A stretch of DNA of 38,287 nt from an uncultured Prevotellaceae bacterium (GTDB lineage: Bacteria > Bacteroidota > Bacteroidia > Bacteroidales > Bacteroidaceae): the NCBI GenBank assembly GCA_947167935.1, contig CAMVJU010000016.1, positions 1-38,287 on the forward strand. The letters are read 5' to 3'. Position 1 is the first letter of the stretch; each line of letters opens with the position of its first letter. Both the position numbers and the translations under genes were made by a program. The notes beneath the pieces are model-generated. The model did not search any database. It had not been told where the DNA came from and saw only the letters and a program-made list of their open reading frames with translations. This document shows, in pieces, positions 17,607 through 24,964 of this stretch.

Positions 17607-17683
17607 CAGAATCTATTTTTCGACATAAAGACATTAGAACGAATTATTTTGACATAAGAAGATAAAAACAAATAATTAAAACA

Positions 17684-18772
17684 ATGGGAAAAGTAATCTT
17701 AACCGGAGACCGCCCCACGGGCAAACTCCACTTGGGCCACTATGTGGGCTCACTACGCCGTCGCGTGGAATTACAGAACGCTGGCGGCTATGATCAAATG
17801 TTTGTGTTTATGGCTGACGTGCAGGCTCTGACCGACAATGCCGACAACCCCGAGAAGCTGCGTCAGAGTATCATCAACGTAGCCCTCGACTGGCTCTCAG
17901 CAGGACTTGACCCATCGAAGTGTACACTCTTCATACAAAGCTACATACCCGAGTTGGCAGAGCTGACCACCTACCTGATGAACCTCATCACGGTGAGCCG
18001 CGTACAGCGCAACCCCACGGTGAAGACTGAGATCAAGATGCGCAACTTCGAGGCCAACATCCCTCTGGGGTTCTTCTGCTACCCCGTGTCGCAGGCCGCC
18101 GATATCCTGCTCTTCAAGTCAACCACCGTTCCTGTGGGTGAAGACCAGGAGCCGATGCTGGAGGTGACACGCGAGATTGCCCGTCGTTTCAACCAGATCT
18201 ACGACGAGGTGTTCCCCGAGCCCAACATCATGTTGCCTGAGAATGCAACGGCACGCCGCCTGCCAGGCACCGATGGCAAGGAGAAGATGTCGAAGAGCCT
18301 CGGCAACTGCATCTACCTGAGTGACTCGGCCGATGAGGTATGGCAGAAGGTGCGCTCGATGTACACCGACCCCACACACCTGAATATCAGCGACCCCGGC
18401 CACGTCGAGGGCAACGCCGTGTTCACTTATCTCGACGCCTTCAGCACCGATGCCGACTTTGCAAATTTCTGGCCTGAGTACCAGAACCTGGACGAGCTGA
18501 AGGAGCACTACACCCGCGGCGGTCTGGGCGATATGAAATGCAAGAAATTCCTCAACCAGGTGCTCAACCAGTTCCTGGAGCCCATGCGTCAGCGCCGTCA
18601 CGAGCTGGAACAGGACATTCCCGAGATCTACAACATCCTGATGAAGGGCACGGAGCAGGCTCGCGAGGTGGCAGCCCAGACAATGGCTGAGGTACGCCAC
18701 GCCATGCGCATCGACTATTTCAGCGACACCGAGCTCATCCGTCAGCAGACCGAGGCGTTCAAGGCCAAATAA
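17684..18772 (+). CDS. trpS: Tryptophanyl-tRNA synthetase
   Basis: This 362-residue class I aminoacyl-tRNA synthetase charges tRNA-Trp. The HIGH-type motif is 'KLHLGH' (residues 14-19) after 'GDRPTG', and the KMSKS loop is at residues 201-205 ('EKMSKSLGN'). 'FVFMADVQALTDNADNPE' and 'SRVQRNPTVKTE' are also typical. A weak -7-like TTATTTTG (17644-17651) lies upstream. The GH2 gene begins 15 bp after its stop, an unusual close link between a housekeeping and a glycan-degrading gene. Confidence 0.97.
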   Translation: MGKVILTGDRPTGKLHLGHYVGSLRRRVELQNAGGYDQMFVFMADVQALTDNADNPEKLRQSIINVALDWLSAGLDPSKCTLFIQSYIPELAELTTYLMNLITVSRVQRNPTVKTEIKMRNFEANIPLGFFCYPVSQAADILLFKSTTVPVGEDQEPMLEVTREIARRFNQIYDEVFPEPNIMLPENATARRLPGTDGKEKMSKSLGNCIYLSDSADEVWQKVRSMYTDPTHLNISDPGHVEGNAVFTYLDAFSTDADFANFWPEYQNLDELKEHYTRGGLGDMKCKKFLNQVLNQFLEPMRQRRHELEQDIPEIYNILMKGTEQAREVAAQTMAEVRHAMRIDYFSDTELIRQQTEAFKAK

Positions 18773-18787
18773 AAAACTACTTCAAAA

Positions 18788-21214
18788 ATGAAACTACTTA
18801 AAACTAATCTACTTCTTTTCGCACTCAGCCTCTTCACCCTTCAGGCTATGGCACAGGTGCGCACCGTGCAAAGCCTTGACTTCGGATGGAGATTCCACCT
18901 CGGCGATGTGGAGGGAGCTGCCGCAACATCCTATCAGGACAGTCATTGGCGCACCGTCAACTTGCCCCACGACTTCCAGATAGAGCAGCCGTGGGTGGCA
19001 CCTGCCGCCGATGAGAAGGCCGACAACGACGACCCTGCCGCCAACATCAAGAGCCGTCTCAGTAGTCGGGCGTTCAAGGAAATGGGGCGCGGCTGGTACC
19101 GGCTGCACTTCACGCCTGCCGACAGCCTGAAGGGCAAGCGCCTGCTGATTGACTTCGGAGGCATCATGTATGTGGGCGACGTCTATCTGAACGGCGAGCT
19201 GGTGGGAAAGACCGACTACGGCTACGTGGGCTTCGAGGTGGATGTCAGCAACAAGCTGAAGTTCGGACAGGACAACGTCCTCGCCGTGATGGCCGATACC
19301 CGTGAGCCCAACAACTCCCGCTGGTACACCGGTGGCGGACTCTTCCGCAGCGTCAAGCTCGTGGCAACCGACCGCAACGTCTATTTCGCCCGCCATCCGC
19401 TCTATATTACTACGCGCGAGAACCGTTACGTCACTGTCTCGGCAGAGGTGGTGACAAAGGGACGCGACAAGCGGATGCCCGTTGCATTGCGCATCATCGC
19501 TCCCGACGGCAGCGTGGTGTACGAGGGCAGGCACGAGGTGCTGCGCTCCACCCCTACCCGATTCGTCGAGCAGCAGCTGGCGGAGATAGAAATCAGCAAT
19601 CCGCAGATATGGGACATCGACACGCCCAACCTCTATACTGTTGAAGCCACGCTCTACAACGAGAAAGGCGAGGCAACAGACGATGTAAAGGAGCACTTCG
19701 GCCTGCGCACCGTAGAGATTGGCCCCGACTTCGGTCTGAAACTCAACGGTAGAAAGGTGCTGCTGCAGGGCTACGCCAACCACCACTCGCTGGGTGCTCT
19801 CGGTGCTGCTGCCTATCCGCGAGCCATCGAGAAGCGCATCCAGCTGATGAAGGACTTCGGCATCAATCACATCCGCACCAGCCACAACCCCTACAGCCGC
19901 GAGTTCATCGAGCTTTGCGACCAGTACGGCATCCTCGTTGTCGACGAGCTCTACGACAAATGGACTCGCCAGCACACGGGCGGTCGTGTGGCCTTCGAAA
20001 ACCTTTGGCAGAATGATATACCTGAATGGGTGAAGCGCGACCGCAACTCTCCCTCCGTCATCGCCTGGAGTCTGGGCAACGAGCTGCAGCAAGACCCTAA
20101 CATGCCCTATAACGATTATGGCGTAACGATGTACCGGCTGATGCGCCCCTTGATACAGCGCTATGATTCTACGCGACTGGTGACTGTGGCCATGCATCCG
20201 CGCTATCGCAACTGGGAGACGGATTCCCTACCCTGCGAGCTGGCGAAGGTTACCGATTTCCAGGCCTACAACTACCGCTACATGTACTTCCCTGGCGATG
20301 GGCGCCGCTTCCCCTGGATGACCTTCTACCAGAGCGAGGCCTCGATAGCCGCGATGGGGGCGAACTTCTTCGAGATGAATCGTGACAAAGTGATGGGCCT
20401 CGCCTATTGGGGTGCCATCGACTACTTGGGCGAGAGTCAGGGCTGGCCCGCAAAAGGCTGGAGCCAGGGCGTATTTGACATCGCCCTCAATCCCAAGCCC
20501 AAGGCCTACTACATGCGCAGCTTCTTCAAACCCGACGAGCCCGTAGTGCACATCGGCATCGTTGACCGTCAGGGTGACATCATGTGGAACGGCATACAAA
20601 CGGGCAACGAAGGTATGAGCGACCATTGGAACAGAGAGGTGGGCGACAAACGTACTATCGTGGTCTTCACTAATGCCGACGAGGTGGAACTTTTGCTGAA
20701 TGGCAAGAGTCTTGGCACGAAGCAGAATCCTGTCAATGACCCGAAGAGCCGCAACCAACTGCGCTGGAACAACGTGGAATACCAGCCCGGCCGTCTCGTT
20801 GCTATCGCCCGCACCAACGGCCGAGAGGTAGCGCGCCATCAGATAGAGACCACCACTGAAGCCGTAAAGCTGAAAGCCAATGCCGACAACGATGCATGGA
20901 AAGCCGACGGAATGGATTTGCAGCATGTCACCATCACAGCCGTAGACAAGAAAGGCCGCATCGTGCAGACCGCCAACGAGGAGGTAATCTTCACCATAAA
21001 GGGTGAGGCACAGATTGTAGGTGTCATCAACGGCGACATCAATTCCGACGAGCTGACCATATCTACTCAAGGCACAGGCATAGTTGGCACACGCCGTCTC
21101 TTCAACGGCAACTGCACTGTCATCCTGCGCTCCACACGTCAGGCTGGCACCGTAAGCCTCAGCGCCTCTGCTCCTGGTATGAAACCAGTCGAGCTGAAGC
21201 TATCAACAAATTAA
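18788..21214 (+). CDS. GH2 beta-galactosidase-type glycoside hydrolase, exported
   Basis: This 808-residue protein has a signal peptide ending 'LQAMAQ'. It has the GH2 layout: a jelly-roll sugar-binding domain (about 25-190, 'GWRFHLGDVEG', 'GGLFRSVKLV'), an Ig-like domain (about 200-310), a TIM barrel (about 315-590) with 'GINHIRTSHNPYSREFIELCDQYGILVVDELYD', acid/base Glu432 in 'WSLGNELQ' and the likely nucleophile Glu517 in 'FYQSEASIA'. Extra C-terminal beta domains follow. It is probably periplasmic. The activity is most likely beta-galactosidase, but other GH2 specificities are possible. Its stop codon overlaps that of the convergent menA gene. Confidence 0.87.
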   Translation: MKLLKTNLLLFALSLFTLQAMAQVRTVQSLDFGWRFHLGDVEGAAATSYQDSHWRTVNLPHDFQIEQPWVAPAADEKADNDDPAANIKSRLSSRAFKEMGRGWYRLHFTPADSLKGKRLLIDFGGIMYVGDVYLNGELVGKTDYGYVGFEVDVSNKLKFGQDNVLAVMADTREPNNSRWYTGGGLFRSVKLVATDRNVYFARHPLYITTRENRYVTVSAEVVTKGRDKRMPVALRIIAPDGSVVYEGRHEVLRSTPTRFVEQQLAEIEISNPQIWDIDTPNLYTVEATLYNEKGEATDDVKEHFGLRTVEIGPDFGLKLNGRKVLLQGYANHHSLGALGAAAYPRAIEKRIQLMKDFGINHIRTSHNPYSREFIELCDQYGILVVDELYDKWTRQHTGGRVAFENLWQNDIPEWVKRDRNSPSVIAWSLGNELQQDPNMPYNDYGVTMYRLMRPLIQRYDSTRLVTVAMHPRYRNWETDSLPCELAKVTDFQAYNYRYMYFPGDGRRFPWMTFYQSEASIAAMGANFFEMNRDKVMGLAYWGAIDYLGESQGWPAKGWSQGVFDIALNPKPKAYYMRSFFKPDEPVVHIGIVDRQGDIMWNGIQTGNEGMSDHWNREVGDKRTIVVFTNADEVELLLNGKSLGTKQNPVNDPKSRNQLRWNNVEYQPGRLVAIARTNGREVARHQIETTTEAVKLKANADNDAWKADGMDLQHVTITAVDKKGRIVQTANEEVIFTIKGEAQIVGVINGDINSDELTISTQGTGIVGTRRLFNGNCTVILRSTRQAGTVSLSASAPGMKPVELKLSTN

Positions 21215-22149
21215 AAAGACAACTGCGAAAGGAGCAATGCGGCAGAAACCAACAGACCGTAGATGAAAATATTCCGTGCCGTTGCTCCCAAGCAATTGTT
21301 AAGCGGACGTCCCTCCCATATCTTCTTCATCTTCAAGAAAGTAAAGTAATGAAGCAGAAGATATAGTAGAGGCAACACAAAGACCATCCAGCGGTCATTG
21401 AAAAGGAATACGCCCCCCAAGAGACAGGCAATGATGCCCACGGCCAGGTAGAGCTGCAGGGTGCGTTGCGGGCCAAGGCGAACCGCTATGGTGCGCTTAC
21501 CCGCCAGGCGGTCGGTGTCGCGGTCGCGGAAGTTGTTCACAATCAGCAGCGCATCTATGACCAGCCCGCAGGCTATCGATGCCAGAAGGACCTCGAGCGT
21601 CACGGTGTGCAGCTGCAAGTAGTAGGTGATACATACCGGTATCAGTCCGAAGAACACCAGCACCAGCACATCGCCCAGTCCCATGTAGGACAGATGGGTG
21701 GTGTAGAGGAAACAGAACACCACACAGAGTATGCCGATGACAATCATCTCAAGCCCGCCATACCACACCAGCGGCAGGCCCACGAGGCAGGCCAGGCAGG
21801 TGGTGGCGGCAATGACGCGCTTCATCTTCTCGGTGCTCACCCACCCTTGCGCACAGGCACGCTCAGGGCCGAGGCGTGTGGCGCGGTCGTCGGTGCCCTT
21901 GGCATAGTCCACAAAGTCGTTGATGAAATTGGCGTCTATCTGCATGATAAACGCGAACAATATGCAGAGTACCGCTGCCACCCAGTTGAAGGTGTCCGGC
22001 ACGTAATAAGCCTGCGCATCGGTCCAGGCCAGCGACAGGCCTATCATCACAGGCACGGCAGCGCCGCTCAGCGTCTTCGGCCGGGCAGCCAGCACCCAAG
22101 CTTTCAGGGAGTCTTTCTTAATCACTCCGTCTTCTGTAACAACTTGCAT
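21211..22149 (-). CDS. menA: 1,4-dihydroxy-2-naphthoate polyprenyltransferase
   Basis: This 312-residue UbiA-superfamily membrane enzyme prenylates dihydroxynaphthoate in menaquinone synthesis, supplying the quinone used by the Nqr complex. It shows the two Asp-rich metal sites: 'NFINDFVDYAKGTDD' and 'NNFRDRDTDRLAGKRT', with about eight membrane helices. The first ATG (22149) lies only 4 bp after a TACCTTTG -7 box, so the mRNA may be nearly leaderless. A GTG at codon 9 (22123-22125) is the alternative start. The 3' end overlaps the GH2 stop by 4 bp. Confidence 0.93.
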   Translation of the reverse strand: MQVVTEDGVIKKDSLKAWVLAARPKTLSGAAVPVMIGLSLAWTDAQAYYVPDTFNWVAAVLCILFAFIMQIDANFINDFVDYAKGTDDRATRLGPERACAQGWVSTEKMKRVIAATTCLACLVGLPLVWYGGLEMIVIGILCVVFCFLYTTHLSYMGLGDVLVLVFFGLIPVCITYYLQLHTVTLEVLLASIACGLVIDALLIVNNFRDRDTDRLAGKRTIAVRLGPQRTLQLYLAVGIIACLLGGVFLFNDRWMVFVLPLLYLLLHYFTFLKMKKIWEGRPLNNCLGATARNIFIYGLLVSAALLLSQLSF

Positions 22150-22153
22150 CCTG

Positions 22154-22161
22154 CAAAGGTA
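22154..22161 (-). promoter_or_regulatory. -7 box of menA
   Basis: TACCTTTG on the minus strand is followed after four bases by the ATG. Confidence 0.5.
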
Positions 22162-22258
22162 CTAATTTCCATTTTCAGGCAAATAAAATAGGTAAAAATA
22201 TAGGCATTGTTTTTGATTTTTTAACCATCATTTAACATACGCGTACAATATTTTTTTG

Positions 22259-22266
22259 TAATTTTG
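22259..22266 (+). promoter_or_regulatory. -7 box of the primary sigma factor gene
   Basis: TAATTTTG is preceded by AT-rich DNA. The leader to the ATG is about 70 nt and contains the inverted repeat at 22281-22299. Confidence 0.55.
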
Positions 22267-22280
22267 CATCGCTTTACAGC

Positions 22281-22299
22281 CACTATACAATGTATAGTG
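22281..22299 (+). promoter_or_regulatory. Inverted repeat in the sigma factor leader
   Basis: CACTATAC-AAT-GTATAGTG is a perfect 8-bp inverted repeat, about 15 bp after the -7 box. It could be an operator or a small RNA hairpin. Confidence 0.5.
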
Positions 22300-22339
22300 C
22301 TAAAATTCAGACAGTTAAGTAGTAAAAGAAGAAGAAAGA

Positions 22340-23212
22340 ATGAGACAGCTAAAGATTCAGAAGAGTATCACCAACCGTTCAAGCGAAGCTCTTGACAAGT
22401 ACCTTGTGGAAATTGGCCGTGCTCCTCTCATCAGCATTGATGAGGAGATTGAGCTGGCGCAGAAAATCCGTAAAGGAGGCCCAGAGGGTGAGCGTGCTAA
22501 GGACAAGTTGGTGACGGCAAACCTGCGCTTCGTCGTCTCAGTGGCCAAGCAGTACCAGCATCAGGGACTCACCTTGACCGACCTTATCGACGAAGGCAAC
22601 ATCGGCCTTATCAAGGCAGCACAGAAGTTCGACGAGACACGCGGATTCAAATTCATCAGCTACGCCGTGTGGTGGATTCGCCAGAGCATTCTGCAGGCCA
22701 TTGCCGAGCAGAGCCGCATCGTGCGCCTGCCGCTGAATCAGGTTGGATCACTCAATAAGATCAGCCACGAGATCAACAAGTTCGAGCAGGAGAACCAGCG
22801 CCACCCCTCCGTGAGCGAGCTGGCTGAAGCCACCGACATGGACGAGGAGAAGATCGGACAGTCGATGATGGCCGACGGACACCACGTCAGCATCGACGCT
22901 CCCTTCCAGGACGGCGAAGACAACTGCATGCTCGACGTGATGGCTTCGGGCGACGACTCCCGCACCGACCGTCAGGTAGACCACGAGTCGATGGCACAGG
23001 AACTGAACGCCGTGCTCAACCGTGTGCTGAAGGAGCGCGAGATTACCATCATCCGCGAGTGCTTCGGCATCGGCTGCCACGAGAAGGGCCTCGAAGAGAT
23101 TGGCGACCAGCTGGGTCTCACCCGTGAGCGCGTGCGCCAGATTCGCGAGAAGAGCATCACCAAGCTGCGCGAGTCGGGTAACGCCAAAATCCTCATGAAG
23201 TACCTGGGATAA
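22340..23212 (+). CDS. rpoD: RNA polymerase primary sigma factor (short Bacteroidota form)
   Basis: This 290-residue sigma-70 factor lacks the long N-terminal region 1.1 and non-conserved insert of E. coli RpoD, as is usual in Bacteroidota. Region 1.2 is 'DKYLVEIGRAPLIS'. Regions 2.1-2.4 run from 'LVTANLRFVVSVAKQY' through 'DLIDEGNIGLIKAAQKFDETRGFKFISYAVWWIRQSI'. Region 4.2 is the helix-turn-helix 'LEEIGDQLGLTRERVRQIREKSITKLR'. It is the factor expected to read the TTTG/TAnnTTTG promoters found throughout this window. Its stop codon overlaps the start of a tandem repeat. Confidence 0.95.
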   Translation: MRQLKIQKSITNRSSEALDKYLVEIGRAPLISIDEEIELAQKIRKGGPEGERAKDKLVTANLRFVVSVAKQYQHQGLTLTDLIDEGNIGLIKAAQKFDETRGFKFISYAVWWIRQSILQAIAEQSRIVRLPLNQVGSLNKISHEINKFEQENQRHPSVSELAEATDMDEEKIGQSMMADGHHVSIDAPFQDGEDNCMLDVMASGDDSRTDRQVDHESMAQELNAVLNRVLKEREITIIRECFGIGCHEKGLEEIGDQLGLTRERVRQIREKSITKLRESGNAKILMKYLG

Positions 23213-23264
23213 CGAAAACGAAAACGAAACGCTTCGCTACGAAAACGAAAACGAAACGCTTCGC
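23212..23264 (+). repeat. Two-copy 26-bp tandem repeat behind the sigma factor gene
   Basis: Two exact copies, spaced 27 bp (23212-23237 and 23239-23264), are built of ACGAAA/AACGAAA units ending in CGCTTCGC. The first copy starts on the last base of the rpoD stop codon. It is followed by a CT-rich tract (23281-23303). Confidence 0.85.
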
Positions 23265-23308
23265 CCGTTGAAGAAGTATCACACCTCTCACCTCACACCT
23301 CTCGACAA

Positions 23309-24001
23309 TTGAGAATCGACATCATCACCGTCCTGCCCGAAATGATTGAGGGCTTCGTGCACGAGAGCATCCTGGCCCGTGCCGAGAAGAAAGGACTGGC
23401 AGAGATACGTTTGCATAATCTACGCGACTACACTTTAGACAAGTGGCGTCGCGTAGATGATTATCCCTATGGCGGAAGTGCCGGCATGGTGATGCAATGC
23501 GAGCCCATTGACCGCTGTATCACCGCGCTGAAGGCAGAACGCCACTACGACGAGGTCATCTTCACCTCGCCCGACGGCGAGCAGTTCAACCAGCACGTGG
23601 CCAACGAGCTGTCGCTGCTGCAGAACATCATCATCCTCTGCGGACACTACAAGGGCATCGACCAGCGCGTGCGCGACCATCTCATCACCCGCGAGATCAG
23701 CATCGGCGACTATGTACTCACCGGCGGCGAGCTGGCAGCAGCCATCATGGCCGACGCCATCGTGCGTGTGGTGCCCGGCGTCATCGGCGACGAGCAGAGC
23801 GCCCTCAGCGACTGTTTCCAGGACGACCTCCTGGCAGCGCCCATCTACACCCGTCCTGCCGACTACAAAGGCTGGAAGGTGCCCGACATCCTGCTCAGCG
23901 GCAACGAGGCCAAGATTCGCAACTGGGAGCTGGAGCAGGCACTGGAACGCACCCGCCGCCTCCGTCCTGACTTGCTGAAGGGAAAGGATTTTCCTGAATA
24001 G
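23309..24001 (+). CDS. trmD: tRNA (guanine-N1)-methyltransferase
   Basis: This 230-residue SPOUT-class enzyme makes m1G37 in tRNAs, which prevents frameshifting. '[21 protein letters not shown]' is the normal TrmD start, and here its first codon is TTG (23309-23311); no in-frame ATG gives the full domain. The trefoil-knot segment is '[52 protein letters not shown]'. 'SALSDCF' and '[24 protein letters not shown]' are also conserved. The leader is repeat-derived, and the stop codon lies inside the first unit of a 22-bp minisatellite. Confidence 0.95.
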   Translation: MRIDIITVLPEMIEGFVHESILARAEKKGLAEIRLHNLRDYTLDKWRRVDDYPYGGSAGMVMQCEPIDRCITALKAERHYDEVIFTSPDGEQFNQHVANELSLLQNIIILCGHYKGIDQRVRDHLITREISIGDYVLTGGELAAAIMADAIVRVVPGVIGDEQSALSDCFQDDLLAAPIYTRPADYKGWKVPDILLSGNEAKIRNWELEQALERTRRLRPDLLKGKDFPE

Positions 24002-24160
24002 CGTTATTCCCGTTGCGAAATAGCGCTACTCACGTTTCTGAATACCGTTACTCCCGTTTCTGAATACCGTTACTCCCGTTTCTGAATACCGTTACTCCCG
24101 CAGCTGAGTGCCGTTACTCCCGCAGCTGAGTGCCGTTACTCCCGCTGCTGAGTGTTGTCA
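23989..24160 (+). repeat. 22-bp minisatellite, about 8 units, starting inside trmD
   Basis: The unit is 22 bp with core TTCTGAATACCGTTACTCC. Units begin at 23989, 24011, 24033, 24055, 24077, 24099, 24121 and 24143. Units 3-5 are identical; units 6-7 are identical to each other. The first unit (17 of 22 matches) contains the trmD stop codon. Most units can form a tiny 5-bp hairpin (GAATA/TATTC, GAGTG/TACTC). There are no spacers, so it is not a CRISPR array. Between 24161 and 24224 are further CGCTGAG-type repeats and no gene. Confidence 0.9.
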
Positions 24161-24224
24161 TAAATTCTCGCGCAGAGCCGCTGAGTACGCTGAGGTAACG
24201 CTGAGTATCTTTTTTTCGCGGCAT

Positions 24225-24251
24225 AAAAAAGCCCCTCCCGCACGGGAGGGG
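24225..24251 (-). terminator. Terminator of the HU-like gene, made from a dispersed palindrome
   Basis: CCCCTCCCG-NN-CGGGAGGGG (24232-24251) is followed on the minus strand by CTTTTTT. The same palindrome occurs twice near 37.4-37.55 kb. Confidence 0.8.
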
Positions 24252-24273
24252 TTGGGGGTGGGTGTTAGGTTTC

Positions 24274-24783
24274 TTACGGATTCACCACCGGCTCGTCGCC
24301 CCATCCGCTGCCACCAGAGTTGCTGCCACTGCCGGCAATGTACTCGCCCTTGACCGAGGAGAGCTCAATCTCGCCGCTCTTCACGCGCTGTGCCAGCGAG
24401 CTGTAGCCGAGGCTGGCAGAGGCGGTGTAGTTGGCCTTGGCGCAGGCTCCGGTGGGAGTGCACTGCAGGCGCACCGACTTGATGTTCTCGCCCACCTCGA
24501 AGTGCTCCACGTCGTTGGCAGGCTTGGCGGTGACGGAGGCGCGGAAGATGCACAGGTCGTCGATCTTCACCGGCGTGCCGCCCTGGGTGAGCTCCTTGAT
24601 GCAGGCAGCGATCTTCGACAGAACGCCCTGAATCACGTCCTTGGTGTAGAGCGTGCCGTGCTCAGCGATGTGAGCGGCCAGCTCGGGAATGCCGATCATC
24701 TTGTTCGACTCGGCGCGTCCATAGACCTTACCGAAGTTCTTGTGGCCCTGGATCTTGTTCTTGTAGAGATTCAATCTAATCAT
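24274..24783 (-). CDS. HU-like DNA-binding protein (Bacteroidota type)
   Basis: This 169-residue protein has 'AESNKMIGIPELAAHIAEHGTLYTKDVIQGVLSKIAACIKELTQGG' (the helical HU-like part) and 'VKIDDLCIFRASVTAKPAND' (the beta-arm start), ending in a Gly/Ser-rich tail 'GSGSNSGGSGWGDEPVVNP'. These long HU-like proteins of Bacteroidales commonly sit beside BT4734/VirE-N and DUF3987 genes in accessory regions, as here. DNA binding is inferred from the family; the role is unknown. It has its own promoter and terminator. Confidence 0.8.
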   Translation of the reverse strand: MIRLNLYKNKIQGHKNFGKVYGRAESNKMIGIPELAAHIAEHGTLYTKDVIQGVLSKIAACIKELTQGGTPVKIDDLCIFRASVTAKPANDVEHFEVGENIKSVRLQCTPTGACAKANYTASASLGYSSLAQRVKSGEIELSSVKGEYIAGSGSNSGGSGWGDEPVVNP

Positions 24784-24831
24784 AACTTTACATTGTTTAA
24801 AGGGTGAATAATAATATGAACTTTAACACTA

Positions 24832-24863
24832 CAAAGATACAAATTTTTTCTTGAACCACCAAA
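24832..24863 (-). promoter_or_regulatory. Promoter of the HU-like gene
   Basis: On the minus strand TTTG (24860-24863), 20 bp, TATCTTTG (24832-24839). The leader to the ATG is about 45 nt. Confidence 0.7.
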
Positions 24864-24916
24864 TAATAACGCATTTATTTTCAAGAAAATATGTTAATAA
24901 TTAAATTGAAAGAAAT

Positions 24917-24946
24917 AAAGCCCCAATGATTGCTCATCAGGGCTTT
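24917..24946 (-). terminator. Terminator of the DUF3987 gene
   Basis: AAAGCCC (24917-24923) pairs with GGGCTTT (24940-24946), and on the minus strand the stem is followed by a T-rich stretch (TTTATTTCTTT). Confidence 0.6.
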
Positions 24947-24964
24947 CAATGCATTGGATTGTTG

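Noticed and set aside
18809..20197. 462-codon open frame on the minus strand opposite the GH2 gene
   Set aside because: The plus strand encodes a full GH2 with catalytic residues; the antisense frame has no domain and no promoter.
23989..24160. CRISPR array
   Set aside because: The repeats are directly tandem at 22 bp with no spacers, and no cas genes are present.
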